This document shows, one piece after another, positions 45,971 to 55,259 of a stretch of 64,000 bases of DNA. The notes beneath the pieces are model-generated. The model did not search any database, had not been told where the DNA came from, and saw nothing but the letters and a program-made list of their open reading frames with translations. The DNA lies in the NCBI GenBank assembly GCA_002354735.1, contig DEMD01000002.1, forward strand, positions 1 through 64,000, written 5' to 3'. This DNA comes from Gammaproteobacteria bacterium UBA2679. Its GTDB lineage: Bacteria; Pseudomonadota; Gammaproteobacteria; Pseudomonadales; Oleiphilaceae. The translations under genes and the position numbers were made by a program. Within the stretch, counting starts at the first letter, position 1. Each line of letters starts with the position of its first letter.

Positions 45971-47566
45971 ATGTCTGTACTCAACAAGCGTCGACGCTAC
46001 CACATGCTCCATAAGCTGGAAGAGCATCTGGAGATTCCGATGTTTCTCCTGGCCGTTGCCTGGCTGGTGCTCCTTCTCATCGAACTGACAAAGGGATTGA
46101 GTCTCATGCAGGAACGGTTCGTAATGGGCATCTGGATTATTTTCATACTAGAGTATCTGCTCAAGTTCATCCTCGCGCCGCACAAGCTTCGCTACGTAAA
46201 GCAGCAATGGCTGACACTGATCGCGCTCTTCATACCGGCCTTCCGGGCCTTCAGGCTGTTGAACGCTATACGCGTACTGCGAGTCACGCCCGTATTGACT
46301 ACGACCAGGATGGTGAGGGCGCTGACCTCGGGCAGTCGTTTCATTCGTGCCATGCAGGAGGCCCAGGGTCCGCAACCAAGCCCGGAAATGAACGTCGGTG
46401 TATTGCTGGCCGTCAGCCGTTCGACTGACGTAAGTACGATTCGTAGCTTTGCCCGTCGTATCTCTGAGCAAGCCAAGTCGCCCCTCCAGGCGGCGAGCGG
46501 CATTGACTGGAAGTTTCATATTACCGACCCGATCATGCTCGAGTCAGAAAACTCGTTACGCCCCTCCGACTTCCTTGATGATGCCAGCTTACGCATGGCT
46601 GAAGGGCCCTTCGATGCCGTCATCGTCATCACTGATGTCGGACTGCTTTCTCGCCAGAAGCATATGGAGGCCGGACTGGCATCGTCGGTGACACGGGTCA
46701 TGATCATGTCGACCCGAGAATTGGTAGCCGCCCGCAGAGGCGATCCAGCTCGTGGTTATGCATCCGATCTTGTACTGCAGGATGGTCTCACACTCCTGCT
46801 GCACCTGCTGGGCCGCATGTGTGGCCTGAACAACAAGACCAGCCGACAGTCGTCGATCATGCGGCCTTTTCGTCGTAGTGATGCAGTGAGGCCAAAGCCC
46901 ACTTTCACCGACAAGGAGCGGCAGGTGTTGCACAAACGGGCGCCGCGCCTGCCGGAGCGCGAGCTGCGAGGGAGTAACGTGCTAACCCGCCTGGTATTCC
47001 ACATGCTCATGGCGTTCAGGCATCTACCCACGCTGGTGAGGCCGCTGCTGCGCAATCGCGCATTGCTTCTGCCGCTGTCCTTGCCGAGCCTGGCGACAGC
47101 TGCAGTAGCCCCCTCGTTTCTGCTGGTATTTACAGCTGAAATCTGGGATGTCGGGTTGAATATGTCGAATCAGACTACTGCCTGGTATGCGGTGGTGAGT
47201 ATCGTGGCGGCGAGCTTCTACCTGGTCAGGATTCAGTCGCTCTTCCTGCCTCACCGGGAAAAGCGTGTTCTGACCGAACATCTTGCCGTTGCGAACGCCG
47301 TTATTTTCCTAAGCATACTGCTGGCTTGTGTGGGCCTGTTTTTCCTGGTCGCTAGCCTGATGTTCCTGGTGGAAATCTACATTTTCCCCGAAGGCCTGAT
47401 GAAAACCTGGCCCACCCTGCTGGACCAGGTCGAGATCAACTGGGGTGACAAGGCCCGACTGGCAGCATTCATCAGTACCATCGGCGTAACCACCGGTGCA
47501 CTGGCTGGGGGACTCGATAGCAGAACCGTGATTCGGCACCTGGCACTCTTTCATGAGGAGCGCTGA
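45971..47566 (+). CDS. Voltage-sensor-like membrane protein with central soluble domain
   Basis: A 531-residue protein of unusual architecture. Residues about 22-108 look like a voltage-sensor domain: S1 about 22-40, S2 about 50-68 with E61 in IFILEYLLKF, S3 about 80-92, and S4 with regularly spaced arginines (FRAFRLLNAIRVLRV, R92, R95, R101, R104). No pore helix or selectivity filter follows. Instead a soluble region about 140-290 contains FDAVIVITDVGLLS and VTRVMIMST, suggestive of an alpha/beta fold. Then come four C-terminal helices (about 365-515). It could be a voltage-dependent enzyme, transporter or regulator; no known name was recognised. Confidence 0.7.
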   Translation: MSVLNKRRRYHMLHKLEEHLEIPMFLLAVAWLVLLLIELTKGLSLMQERFVMGIWIIFILEYLLKFILAPHKLRYVKQQWLTLIALFIPAFRAFRLLNAIRVLRVTPVLTTTRMVRALTSGSRFIRAMQEAQGPQPSPEMNVGVLLAVSRSTDVSTIRSFARRISEQAKSPLQAASGIDWKFHITDPIMLESENSLRPSDFLDDASLRMAEGPFDAVIVITDVGLLSRQKHMEAGLASSVTRVMIMSTRELVAARRGDPARGYASDLVLQDGLTLLLHLLGRMCGLNNKTSRQSSIMRPFRRSDAVRPKPTFTDKERQVLHKRAPRLPERELRGSNVLTRLVFHMLMAFRHLPTLVRPLLRNRALLLPLSLPSLATAAVAPSFLLVFTAEIWDVGLNMSNQTTAWYAVVSIVAASFYLVRIQSLFLPHREKRVLTEHLAVANAVIFLSILLACVGLFFLVASLMFLVEIYIFPEGLMKTWPTLLDQVEINWGDKARLAAFISTIGVTTGALAGGLDSRTVIRHLALFHEER

Positions 47567-47571
47567 GTGCA

Positions 47572-48360
47572 TTAGGCCGGACGCGGCAGCGCGCCGTCGA
47601 TCAGGAAATCTTCCAGCTGAAAATGTATAACTTCCCTTTCGGCAAGCTGCTTGAAAGACACGGCAGAGGCGCTGACTTCACAGAACCACTGCTGCATCGC
47701 GTCGGGCTTCCTGCATTCGAAAGCCGCTGGCGTGAACAGCGCGACGCACAAACCATGAGAAGGATCGTGCGCCGAGCCATACTCGAAAGCCTCCACGCCC
47801 GCCTCACGCATTTGTGATCCCAAAGTCTGGGTCTGGCTGTAGTTGGACGGGTGCGTGAGCACTGTCATGTATTCGTCGAATGGCGGACGCTGAAGCTGTA
47901 TGCCGCGCCCGGTTCTGTAGAGAGCCGAAAACAGTGTGTGACTCGTGCGAATGCTGTCTTTAACCGGCTCAGCCGACATCGAAAACCAGAAGACAAAACG
48001 GTAATAGGCGGACTCAGCAAGTGTGACTTCAACGTCCCCACCGCCGTAAAACATCCCCGGCTCGTGAGTTCTGCCGAAGCGCGACCCCCACTTTAGTGGC
48101 GGATAACGGAATGGTGTAAGCAACAGATAGTGAAGCGAAGCAAGCTGTTGTGCATATGCACCCCCTCCGTCTAAACGATGCGCTGGTTTCGCGGTTTCTA
48201 GCAACTCCTCGAGCAAAGCCTGCTCTTCCAGTGTATCTACATAGCCGAGCGTAGCCACCTGTTCCTGACTTTCCACCAACCGGTACAACTTGCCGTTCAA
48301 AGGCCTTATTTGCAGTGTACCCTGCGAACTTTCCCAGATATTCAAAGCCGAATTCGTCAA
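47572..48360 (-). CDS. RES-domain toxin of an Xre-RES toxin-antitoxin module
   Basis: A 262-residue RES-domain protein. The family residues appear as R in GKLYRLV, R in GSRFGR, E in DVEVTLAESAYYR and S in YSQTQTLGSQMR, the Arg-Glu-Ser set that names the domain. Characterised RES toxins (MbcT, ParT) attack NAD+ or ADP-ribosylate a metabolic enzyme. This version is longer than usual, with an N-terminal extension of about 75 residues. It starts at a TTG within the antitoxin's TGA (TTGA overlap), so toxin translation is presumably weak and coupled to the antitoxin. Confidence 0.88.
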   Translation of the reverse strand: MTNSALNIWESSQGTLQIRPLNGKLYRLVESQEQVATLGYVDTLEEQALLEELLETAKPAHRLDGGGAYAQQLASLHYLLLTPFRYPPLKWGSRFGRTHEPGMFYGGGDVEVTLAESAYYRFVFWFSMSAEPVKDSIRTSHTLFSALYRTGRGIQLQRPPFDEYMTVLTHPSNYSQTQTLGSQMREAGVEAFEYGSAHDPSHGLCVALFTPAAFECRKPDAMQQWFCEVSASAVSFKQLAEREVIHFQLEDFLIDGALPRPA

Positions 48361-48728
48361 ACTTTGCCCCTTATCGCGTCGACGAACTGCAGCACCGTAA
48401 GCAAACCTTCAATAGTTTCAATCTGTTGAACTGGCACCCCGCCCGTCACCGAGTTCGGCGTGCGCATGAAATGCTGCATCCATGTCTTGTCTCCCCCGGT
48501 CAAGGCGAATAACGCTCGGGCAAGCCTGATCAACAGTAAGGCCAGCTCGCCTTGCTTCGATTGTGGGGACAGCGATGCTGCTTGCTTGAGCCTGCTGACC
48601 GCCGTGCGATGCAGACCCAGGACCGCAGCCAACTGCGCCTGCTTCAGACCAAGTTGATCTGCTGCGCGCAGCACAGCCTTAGCCAGAACGGCTTCAGGTG
48701 TTGGAATGGATCGAGTCATTGCAGACAT
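48357..48728 (-). CDS. Xre/MbcA/ParS-type antitoxin
   Basis: A 123-residue antitoxin. An Xre-like helix-turn-helix (about 22-55, LKQAQLAAVLGLHRTAVSRL) is followed by the Xre_MbcA_ParS toxin-binding region, with ALLLIRLARALFALTGGD and a HFMRTPN segment matching the family's W...N.G.P pattern. It is the first gene of the pair; AGGAGC precedes ATG 48728. It should neutralise the RES toxin and repress the operon. Confidence 0.9.
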   Translation of the reverse strand: MSAMTRSIPTPEAVLAKAVLRAADQLGLKQAQLAAVLGLHRTAVSRLKQAASLSPQSKQGELALLLIRLARALFALTGGDKTWMQHFMRTPNSVTGGVPVQQIETIEGLLTVLQFVDAIRGKV

Positions 48729-48758
48729 TTAGAAGCTCCTGTCTTGTATGGGAACAGT

Positions 48759-48777
48759 GTACTCTAGACGTGCTCTA
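48759..48777 (-). promoter_or_regulatory. Candidate operator repeats upstream of the antitoxin
   Basis: Two direct repeats, GTACTCTA (48759-48766) and GTGCTCTA (48770-48777), offset by 11 bp, lie 31-50 bp upstream of the antitoxin start codon. The spacing of about one helical turn fits autorepression by the Xre antitoxin. Pattern only. Confidence 0.35.
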
Positions 48778-48894
48778 TGCACAAATTACGGTTTTTTGTG
48801 AATATAGCACTTAATACGTCTTCCGCCTCTGTCGATAAAACCCGGGAATGTCGATATAGGATGCACATATGTCGATGCCGTAAATACATCCAGC

Positions 48895-49785
48895 TTAACC
48901 CGCACGCTGGAATGCCTCCTGCAAAAAATCGATCAACGCCGTCACCTTCGGCGCCACATGTTTCCTTGTCGGATACATCGCATAAATGCCGAGCTCCGCC
49001 GCGTGGTACTCAGGAAGCACCTCGACCAGGCTGCCATCAGCGATATCACGCCCCACCAGAAAGTCCGGCTGCAAGGTAACCCCCTGCCCCGCTAGCGCCA
49101 GTGCGCGGCAAGTATCGCCGTTGTTAGAGCTCATGGCCGGGCGGGTTCTCACGCTGACTGGGCCACCTGGCCCGTCGAAATGCCACTCGTCGCCTTTGGC
49201 TGAGTAGCTGTAGGCGATGATGCGGTGGCTGGTAAGGTCGGCGGGTGTTTGAGGTTCGCCAAAGGCTTCGAGATAGCCGGGTGAGGCGCACATGACGATG
49301 CGGGTGCTGGCGAAGCGGCGGCTGATGAGGGTGGAGTTGGACAGGGCCGCGATGCGTATGGCGATATCGTAGCCCTCCTCCACCAAGTCGACCATGCGGT
49401 CAGACAGGTTGATATCGATTCTGACCTTGGGGTTCTGCTCAAGAAAATCACCCCACAGCGGCGCGAGGTGGCTGATGCCGAAGGTGAGCGGCGCGTTCAC
49501 GCGCAGGAGACCGCTGGCTTCGCCGCGACGGCTGCTCAGCTCGGTCTCCGCGGCGTCAAGGCTGGCGAGCAGTTCACGGCAGCGGTAGTAGAAGACATCG
49601 CCCTCCTCGGTCAGCGACAGGCGTCTTGTGGTCCTGTGCAGCAGGCGTAGGCCGAGCCTGGCTTCGAGGTCTGCGATATAGCGTGAGACAGCAGCCTTCG
49701 ACATGGCGAGACCATCAGCGGCGCCAACAAAGCTGCCGGCTTCAACGACAGCCGTAAAGGTCTGCATCTCCAAAAACTTATCCAT
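48895..49785 (-). CDS. LysR-family transcriptional regulator
   Basis: A 296-residue regulator. The N-terminal winged helix-turn-helix (about 1-60) contains SFVGAADGLAMSKAAVSRYIADLEARLG; residues 90-290 form the effector-binding domain. ATG 49785 (MDKFLEMQTF) is the family start; a GTG at 49800 is in frame. It resembles the large CrgA/DmlR-like group. It is divergent from a DoxX gene across about 107 bp, so it probably controls that gene and itself. The inducer is unknown. Confidence 0.94.
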   Translation of the reverse strand: MDKFLEMQTFTAVVEAGSFVGAADGLAMSKAAVSRYIADLEARLGLRLLHRTTRRLSLTEEGDVFYYRCRELLASLDAAETELSSRRGEASGLLRVNAPLTFGISHLAPLWGDFLEQNPKVRIDINLSDRMVDLVEEGYDIAIRIAALSNSTLISRRFASTRIVMCASPGYLEAFGEPQTPADLTSHRIIAYSYSAKGDEWHFDGPGGPVSVRTRPAMSSNNGDTCRALALAGQGVTLQPDFLVGRDIADGSLVEVLPEYHAAELGIYAMYPTRKHVAPKVTALIDFLQEAFQRAG

Positions 49786-49803
49786 CAGCGATTGTCTCAC
49801 TTA

Positions 49804-49817
49804 ATGCAACAGTGCAT
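49804..49817. promoter_or_regulatory. Candidate LysR operator
   Basis: Inverted repeat ATGCA (49804-49808), 4 bases, TGCAT (49813-49817) in the divergent lysR-doxX spacer. It has roughly the size and dyad symmetry expected of a LysR-type binding site. It overlaps the region just upstream of the regulator's start codon, which would allow autorepression. Confidence 0.35.
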
Positions 49818-49892
49818 GTCATTTAGGCAGGTTTATCCCGGTGATGCCAGCCTTTAAAGTGAATACATCATTCACCTGACAGGCAGATCAGC

Positions 49893-50330
49893 ATGAGCAC
49901 ACTTCAGAATAAGGTATTCGGCAGCAACTCAGGCTGGGGCGCATTGGCACTCCGCATCCCCGTCGGCATCATCTTCATGGCGCATGGCGCACAGAAGCTA
50001 TTCGGCTGGTTCGGCGGCTACGGGCTCGAAGCCACGGGCCAATGGATGGACTCGATCGGCATGAGCCCAGGCTACCTGATGGCACTGTTGGCCGGTTCGG
50101 CCGAGTTCTTCGGTGGTCTTGCGCTGGTCGTGGGACTGCTGGTACGTCCAGCTGGTTTCGTCCTCGCCATTACCATGCTGGTCGCCATCTTCAGCGTGCA
50201 TATCGGCAACGGCCTGTTCATGAGCAACAACGGCTATGAATTCGCGCTGGCCTTGCTGTCCGCTACAGTCGCTATGACGATCATGGGTGCGGGTCGGGCA
50301 TCGGTCGACACGGCCATAGCCAGGCGATAA
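49893..50330 (+). CDS. DoxX-family membrane protein
   Basis: A 145-residue four-helix membrane protein. The DoxX pattern is clear: LRIPVGIIFMAHGAQKLFGWFGGYGL at the N-terminus (helix 1 and HGAQKLFG), then LLAGSAEFFGGLALVVGLLVRPAG and a final GRASVD tail. Members are thought to be redox-related membrane proteins (thiosulfate:quinone oxidoreductase subunit or unknown). The regulator next door is LysR-like, a common pairing. Confidence 0.92.
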   Translation: MSTLQNKVFGSNSGWGALALRIPVGIIFMAHGAQKLFGWFGGYGLEATGQWMDSIGMSPGYLMALLAGSAEFFGGLALVVGLLVRPAGFVLAITMLVAIFSVHIGNGLFMSNNGYEFALALLSATVAMTIMGAGRASVDTAIARR

Positions 50331-50459
50331 CCCCTATGAGGATACCCGGCCTTCTCGTCTCGCCCGACCCCCACTTTCGAACTGGAGCCGGGTGAGGCTG
50401 GCGGCGCGTGCATGGGGTGCTGACATTACGTCCGCAAGCTGTCCAAACGTTACAGCCGT

Positions 50460-51497
50460 CTACCCGTACTTACGGGACCTACTCATCTTCCGATAGCTAC
50501 TCGGCGTTACCCCCGTCCACTGTTTGAAGGCCCGGGAAAACGTCGCGGCTTCCGTGAAGCCCACCTTGAAACCTATGTCAGCAATCGTCAGTTGGCGTTG
50601 CTCAAACAGGTTTATTGCCATGTCGCGCCGAGCGTTGTCTTTCAATTGCTGAAAACGACTGCCTTCACCGGTGAGTTTTCGCCGCAGCGTTCTGGAGGTC
50701 ACGCTCAACCTGTCAGCCACTTGTTCAATATCGGACTCTTCCCCCAGTAGCCTCATAACGTCAGCAGTCCACACGCCATGGAACGACTGCTTTCTGAACC
50801 AGCGCAGCGGTATCTGCTGCAGATAGCCTGCGAGCTCGTCGGCATTTCGCACCACAGGCAAGTCCAACTCTTCCGCCTTGAATAACAGTGCATTGTGAGG
50901 ACTTTCAAACTCGCACGGACTGGGAAACATCAAGCCATATTCCTGATAATGATCGGGCCTGGGGTATCGCAGGCAGACCTTGACCAGAGGAATCACGTGT
51001 CCCGTCAGCCAGCTCAGGAAGCGGTGAACAATGAGCAGTAGCAACTCGATCAAAAGGCTCTCAGGCACCGAATCGGGGCGTGAGGGTTTGAAGTCAGGGA
51101 TTACCCTACACGCGAGCACGTCACCAGTCCTGTGTAGCCGAACTGCCAATTGATCTCCAGTCAGGTCATAAAATCGGACGATGTAAGCAAGCACATCTGA
51201 CATATCCTTACAGGTAATGAGGTGCTCAGCCAACAGTCTGAACATGCCGACTCTCATTTTCTGACGGGTGAATCCCAGCAGCTCATCGTCACCGAAGCGC
51301 CAGCAGTTGTTCACGATATCGGCCAACTGGGCGGCCAGTATTCTCGCTTTCGGGTGCGCCAGTTGGGCCGGGGTCAGCCCGGTGTCACGCAATATGTGTT
51401 CTTCACTCGCGCCCATCGACAGGCCGTTTGCCAGGTGAGTCCGGGCAAAGTAGCTGGCGATGGTCATCCGATCAGACAGTTGATACTCAGCACTCAT
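50460..51497 (-). CDS. AraC-family transcriptional regulator
   Basis: A 345-residue regulator. An N-terminal ligand domain of the type found in OruR/Arabinose_bd_2 proteins covers about 20-215, and a C-terminal AraC DNA-binding domain about 240-340 has two helix-turn-helices (EQVADRLSVTSRTLRRKL and TIADIGFKVGFTEAATFSRAFKQWTG). It is divergent from a diguanylate cyclase. The effector is unknown; similar regulators control catabolism of amino acids or lipids, and the fatty-acid-type operon lies two genes away. Confidence 0.93.
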   Translation of the reverse strand: MSAEYQLSDRMTIASYFARTHLANGLSMGASEEHILRDTGLTPAQLAHPKARILAAQLADIVNNCWRFGDDELLGFTRQKMRVGMFRLLAEHLITCKDMSDVLAYIVRFYDLTGDQLAVRLHRTGDVLACRVIPDFKPSRPDSVPESLLIELLLLIVHRFLSWLTGHVIPLVKVCLRYPRPDHYQEYGLMFPSPCEFESPHNALLFKAEELDLPVVRNADELAGYLQQIPLRWFRKQSFHGVWTADVMRLLGEESDIEQVADRLSVTSRTLRRKLTGEGSRFQQLKDNARRDMAINLFEQRQLTIADIGFKVGFTEAATFSRAFKQWTGVTPSSYRKMSRSRKYG

Positions 51498-51728
51498 CTT
51501 GCACTTCCCGTCTCTGTCCGCATTCGCTAATAGAAGCGACCAAGCCGCAATGGTACGGTAAATAAGACCAGGTGGCAGTTGATGAATGGATTGCAGCAGA
51601 TCTGCTCGGAGCGAAACCTGGCCAGACTCCCATCGATGCTGTGTAAATCCGCTATTCTGAAATATCCAGGCAACAGAAGAATCAACAGTAATGGTTCACA
51701 GTGCAATTCACCAATCTTGGGGCCGCTC

Positions 51729-52898
51729 ATGAGTAGTATGAGCGATTTCATTCGCTGGACAGAGCGATTCGCCGCCGTCGATCCGCAGCACCCGGACGCT
51801 CGTGACGTTCGTAGACACCCAGCACTAGCTTCGGTACTCATGGCCTTCATTGGTTACCACGTCCCGTACTCGTTGGCAGCCATTGCCATGCTGATGGGCT
51901 TCAAGCCTTTCGGGGTTGCGCCACTGGCCTATCTGTACCTGTTTATCGTGATTATCAACCTTCTGGCTTACACCCTGATTCTTCGAGTCAGGCGAATCAG
52001 TCAGCGCTTCATATACCGGCAAACAATCTTTCAGCTGGCCGCATGGCTGGTCATGTTTACGCTCTATACACTATTACTGGCCGAACATCGGGCGGTGGCG
52101 CTTGTATGTGCTCTGATGACCTGTGCCTTCGTCGCGCTCATCGGGAACTGGAAAGAAGGACTCGTGCTCTGTGTGAGCGCATCACTCAGCTATCTCTTCG
52201 CCGTCGCAGTGGCTTACGACCGGTTCGGCCAGCCCGTCGATGTCGTGAGCGAAACCCTGTTTCTTGGCGCGTTTATCCTGGTGAGCCTGTATCTCACCAT
52301 GATGGGCAGCACGATGCGTTTAAGCCGGGACAAAGCCAGGCAGACCAAGCTCAGCTTGCAAAAGACCCAGGCCGAACTTAGCCAGGTGATGTCGCAATTG
52401 GAACGCCGAGCCCGCACAGACGAGCTGACAGGTTTACACAATCGGCGACACGGTCGTGAGGTCCTTGGTGCTCTGCAGCTTGCCCTGGAGACCCAGTCGT
52501 CTGCAGCGACCGTCATGCTTCTGGACATCGACAAGTTCAAGGCGATCAACGACAACTACGGTCACGACACTGGTGACGCCGTACTGAAGACGGTTGCGAA
52601 GACGCTGGCAAGTTTGAAGCGGGACGATGACCTGCTGGCCCGGTGGGGCGGCGAGGAGTTTTTGATCGCCTGGCCACGTACGACGCTTCCAGCGGCGGCA
52701 ATCATTGCGAATCGATTACGCCATGCTGTCGAGGAACTGGAGATCGATGCTGACTCGGCTCGAATCCATATCACTTTCAGTGCAGGCCTCGCCGAATTGA
52801 AGCCAGGCGTAAGTCTCAACGAGATCATCAAGACAGCTGACGATTGGCTGTATGAGGCCAAGAGAACTGGCCGGAATCGGGTGTGCCATCAGTCATGA
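51729..52898 (+). CDS. Membrane-bound diguanylate cyclase
   Basis: A 389-residue protein with about six hydrophobic helices (about 35-205), a short coiled coil (about 210-230), and a GGDEF domain about 232-385. The active-site motif is RWGGEEF, and an inhibitory RxxD site (RDDD) lies five residues before it, so the enzyme should be active and subject to product inhibition. The start is placed at MSSMSDF (ATG 51729); MSDF at 51738 is also possible, and the frame is open from 51579. It makes c-di-GMP from GTP. Confidence 0.93.
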   Translation: MSSMSDFIRWTERFAAVDPQHPDARDVRRHPALASVLMAFIGYHVPYSLAAIAMLMGFKPFGVAPLAYLYLFIVIINLLAYTLILRVRRISQRFIYRQTIFQLAAWLVMFTLYTLLLAEHRAVALVCALMTCAFVALIGNWKEGLVLCVSASLSYLFAVAVAYDRFGQPVDVVSETLFLGAFILVSLYLTMMGSTMRLSRDKARQTKLSLQKTQAELSQVMSQLERRARTDELTGLHNRRHGREVLGALQLALETQSSAATVMLLDIDKFKAINDNYGHDTGDAVLKTVAKTLASLKRDDDLLARWGGEEFLIAWPRTTLPAAAIIANRLRHAVEELEIDADSARIHITFSAGLAELKPGVSLNEIIKTADDWLYEAKRTGRNRVCHQS

Positions 52899-53036
52899 GG
52901 TCCGGAAGCTGTGCCAACCGGATAAGCACCGTACACTATGTCCGAATATGCTAACCATTGACTGTATCCATCATTGTTTCAGCCGGGCCGCAACGCAATA
53001 CTTTGACTCGATATCACGACTGACAGCGAGAAATGT

Positions 53037-54191
53037 ATGGCCGATTCCAGAAGTGTCGACTCCGAAGAAATCCAGATGTTCAGAGACATGGTGCTGCGCT
53101 TTCTGGAGCAGGAAGTATTACCCAACTACGAGCGTTGGGAAAAGAATCACGAGATGCCCAGGCAGATGTGGAACACCATGGGCAAGGCCGGCCTGTTACT
53201 GGTCGATTTTCCGGAGCAGTACGGTGCGGCAGAAGCGAGTTTCGATGTCTGCCAGATGATTCAGGAAGAAATGTGTCGCCTGAATCTGCATGGCCTGGCC
53301 ACTGGCTATAACATCCATGCCAATATTGTGGCTCCGTACATACTCCATATTGGTACCGACGCCCAACGTGAGCGATGGCTGCCACCAATGGTGACCGGCG
53401 AAGTTGTCACTGCGCTGGCCATGACTGAACCCGGCGCGGGTAGCGACCTGGCGGGCATGCGCACCAGTGCTGTGAAGGAGGGCGATCACTACATCCTCAA
53501 CGGTTCGAAGACCTTCATCACGAACGGCAATATAGCCGACATGGTTATCGTCTGCGCCAAGACCGATACCAAAGCCGGTGCGAAAGGGATCTCGCTGTTT
53601 CTGGTCGATACCAGCATCAAGGGCTTTTCCACGGGCAAGCCGATTCACAAGATTGGCCAGCACTCCAGCGACACCGCTGAGCTGTTCTTCGAGAATATGG
53701 CTATTCCGGCCGACGCCTTGCTGGGCGAGGTAGGCAAAGGCTTCGCCTATCTGATGCAGGAACTGCCCAGAGAGCGGCTGGGCTGTGCGGTACAGGCGAT
53801 AGGTCATGCGCAAGGGGCTCTGGATATTACCTGTGCGTACGTGAAGGAACGTAAGGCCTTCGGTGGAACGGTGGCACAGTTTCAGAACACCCGCTTCAAG
53901 CTCGCCGAGTGCCAGACCGAGCTGGAAATGTGCCGGGCGCTGCTGGAGAAACACATGCTGAAATACCAGGCAGGTGTCATGACGGTGCAGGATGCGGCCA
54001 TGCTCAAGCTGGCTGCCACGGAAATGCAGTTGACCATGGTCAATGAATGCCTGCAGTTATTCGGCGGCTATGGCTATACCGACGAATACCCTATCTCGCG
54101 CTTTTACCGTGATGCCCGAGTCCAGACCATTTACGCTGGCTCATCAGAGATCATGAAAGAAGTGATCGCTCGCGGCATCCTCGGCCGCTGA
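53037..54191 (+). CDS. Acyl-CoA dehydrogenase (LCAD-like)
   Basis: A 384-residue flavoprotein. The ACAD signatures are LAMTEPGAGSDLAGM (about 122-136) and QLFGGYGYTDEYPISRFYRD (about 340-359). The end reads IYAGSSEIMKEVIAR, where the glutamate found in short-chain enzymes at YEGT is replaced by alanine, as in long-chain and isovaleryl types whose catalytic base lies elsewhere. The LMQELPRERL stretch is especially close to long-chain acyl-CoA dehydrogenase. It is the first gene of an operon with nitronate monooxygenase and enoyl-CoA hydratase, so it is likely fatty-acid or branched-acid oxidation. Confidence 0.93.
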   Translation: MADSRSVDSEEIQMFRDMVLRFLEQEVLPNYERWEKNHEMPRQMWNTMGKAGLLLVDFPEQYGAAEASFDVCQMIQEEMCRLNLHGLATGYNIHANIVAPYILHIGTDAQRERWLPPMVTGEVVTALAMTEPGAGSDLAGMRTSAVKEGDHYILNGSKTFITNGNIADMVIVCAKTDTKAGAKGISLFLVDTSIKGFSTGKPIHKIGQHSSDTAELFFENMAIPADALLGEVGKGFAYLMQELPRERLGCAVQAIGHAQGALDITCAYVKERKAFGGTVAQFQNTRFKLAECQTELEMCRALLEKHMLKYQAGVMTVQDAAMLKLAATEMQLTMVNECLQLFGGYGYTDEYPISRFYRDARVQTIYAGSSEIMKEVIARGILGR

Positions 54192-54231
54192 GCGCTTCTG
54201 TCATCCGCCTGCCTTTACTCGTGAGATCGTT

Positions 54232-55248
54232 ATGACTCTACCCGTACAGTTCAAAGATCGATTACGTCTGCCGCTGGTCATCTCGCCGATGTTCATAGCC
54301 AGTAACCCCGAGCTTGTGGTCGAAGCCTGCAAAGCCGGCGCAGTGGGTACCTTTCCGGCGCTCAACCAGCGCACCAGCGAGGGCTTCGAAGCCTGGGTTC
54401 TGGACATCAAGAAGCGCTTGTCAGATTGGGAAGCCGAGACCGGGAGAAAGTCCGCACCGTTCGGCGTCAATCTGATTGTCCACAAGAGTAACCCCCGCTG
54501 GCAGGCGGACCTGGCGATTTGTGTGAAACACAAAGTCCCCCTGGTCATTACGTCCCTGGGCGCCGTGGCTGACCTAGTCGAGGCGGTGCATGGGTATGGC
54601 GGCATCGTCTTTCATGATGTCGTCAACACGCGCCATGCCAGGAAAGCAGCGGACGCTGGCGTAGATGGCCTTATTGCCGTCTGCAACGGCGCCGGTGGAC
54701 ATGCAGGCACCACCAGCCCCTTTGCCTTGATCGCCGAAATCAGACAGTTCTTTACCAAGACACTGTTGCTGGCAGGCAGTCTTTCCAATGGTCGAGACAT
54801 CGCAGCCGCCGAAATGATGGGCGCAGACCTCGCGTACATGGGGACTCGATTCCTGGCCACCACAGAAGCCAATGTCACCGACGACTACAAGCAGATGCTG
54901 ATCGACTCTCAGTCCGCAGACATTGTCTATACGCCAAAGATATCCGGGGTGAACGCCAACTTCATGCGTCAGAGCATTGAAGACGCGGGCATCGATCCGG
55001 CCGACCTCAGCCCCAAAGCGGAGCTGGATTTCGGTAGCGAGCTGGACATGGATACCAGCGAGAGAGGCACAGAGAAAAAAGCCTGGCGCGATATCTGGTC
55101 CGCCGGCCAGGGCGTGGGCTCCATCGACCAGGTACAAGGCGCTGGCGAACTCGTCGACAACCTGGTTGCTGAATATCACCAGGCAATCAACGAACAGCAC
55201 GAACGCAGTGCCGAGCAGTTTCCACTGACCGAACGCCATAACAAATAA
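54232..55248 (+). CDS. Nitronate monooxygenase family FMN protein
   Basis: A 338-residue TIM-barrel FMN protein of the NMO/2-nitropropane dioxygenase family. It has the PLVISPMFIASNPELV start, the catalytic-histidine region CNGAGGHAG (about 154-162) and the phosphate-binding GSLSNGRDIAAAEMMGADLAYMGTRF. It oxidises alkyl nitronates in the strict sense, but many family members have other substrates. Its place between an acyl-CoA dehydrogenase and a crotonase (40 and 11 bp gaps) suggests a role in lipid or CoA-thioester metabolism, for example as an enoyl reductase-like enzyme. Confidence 0.92.
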   Translation: MTLPVQFKDRLRLPLVISPMFIASNPELVVEACKAGAVGTFPALNQRTSEGFEAWVLDIKKRLSDWEAETGRKSAPFGVNLIVHKSNPRWQADLAICVKHKVPLVITSLGAVADLVEAVHGYGGIVFHDVVNTRHARKAADAGVDGLIAVCNGAGGHAGTTSPFALIAEIRQFFTKTLLLAGSLSNGRDIAAAEMMGADLAYMGTRFLATTEANVTDDYKQMLIDSQSADIVYTPKISGVNANFMRQSIEDAGIDPADLSPKAELDFGSELDMDTSERGTEKKAWRDIWSAGQGVGSIDQVQGAGELVDNLVAEYHQAINEQHERSAEQFPLTERHNK

Positions 55249-55259
55249 GAGGCTACGCC

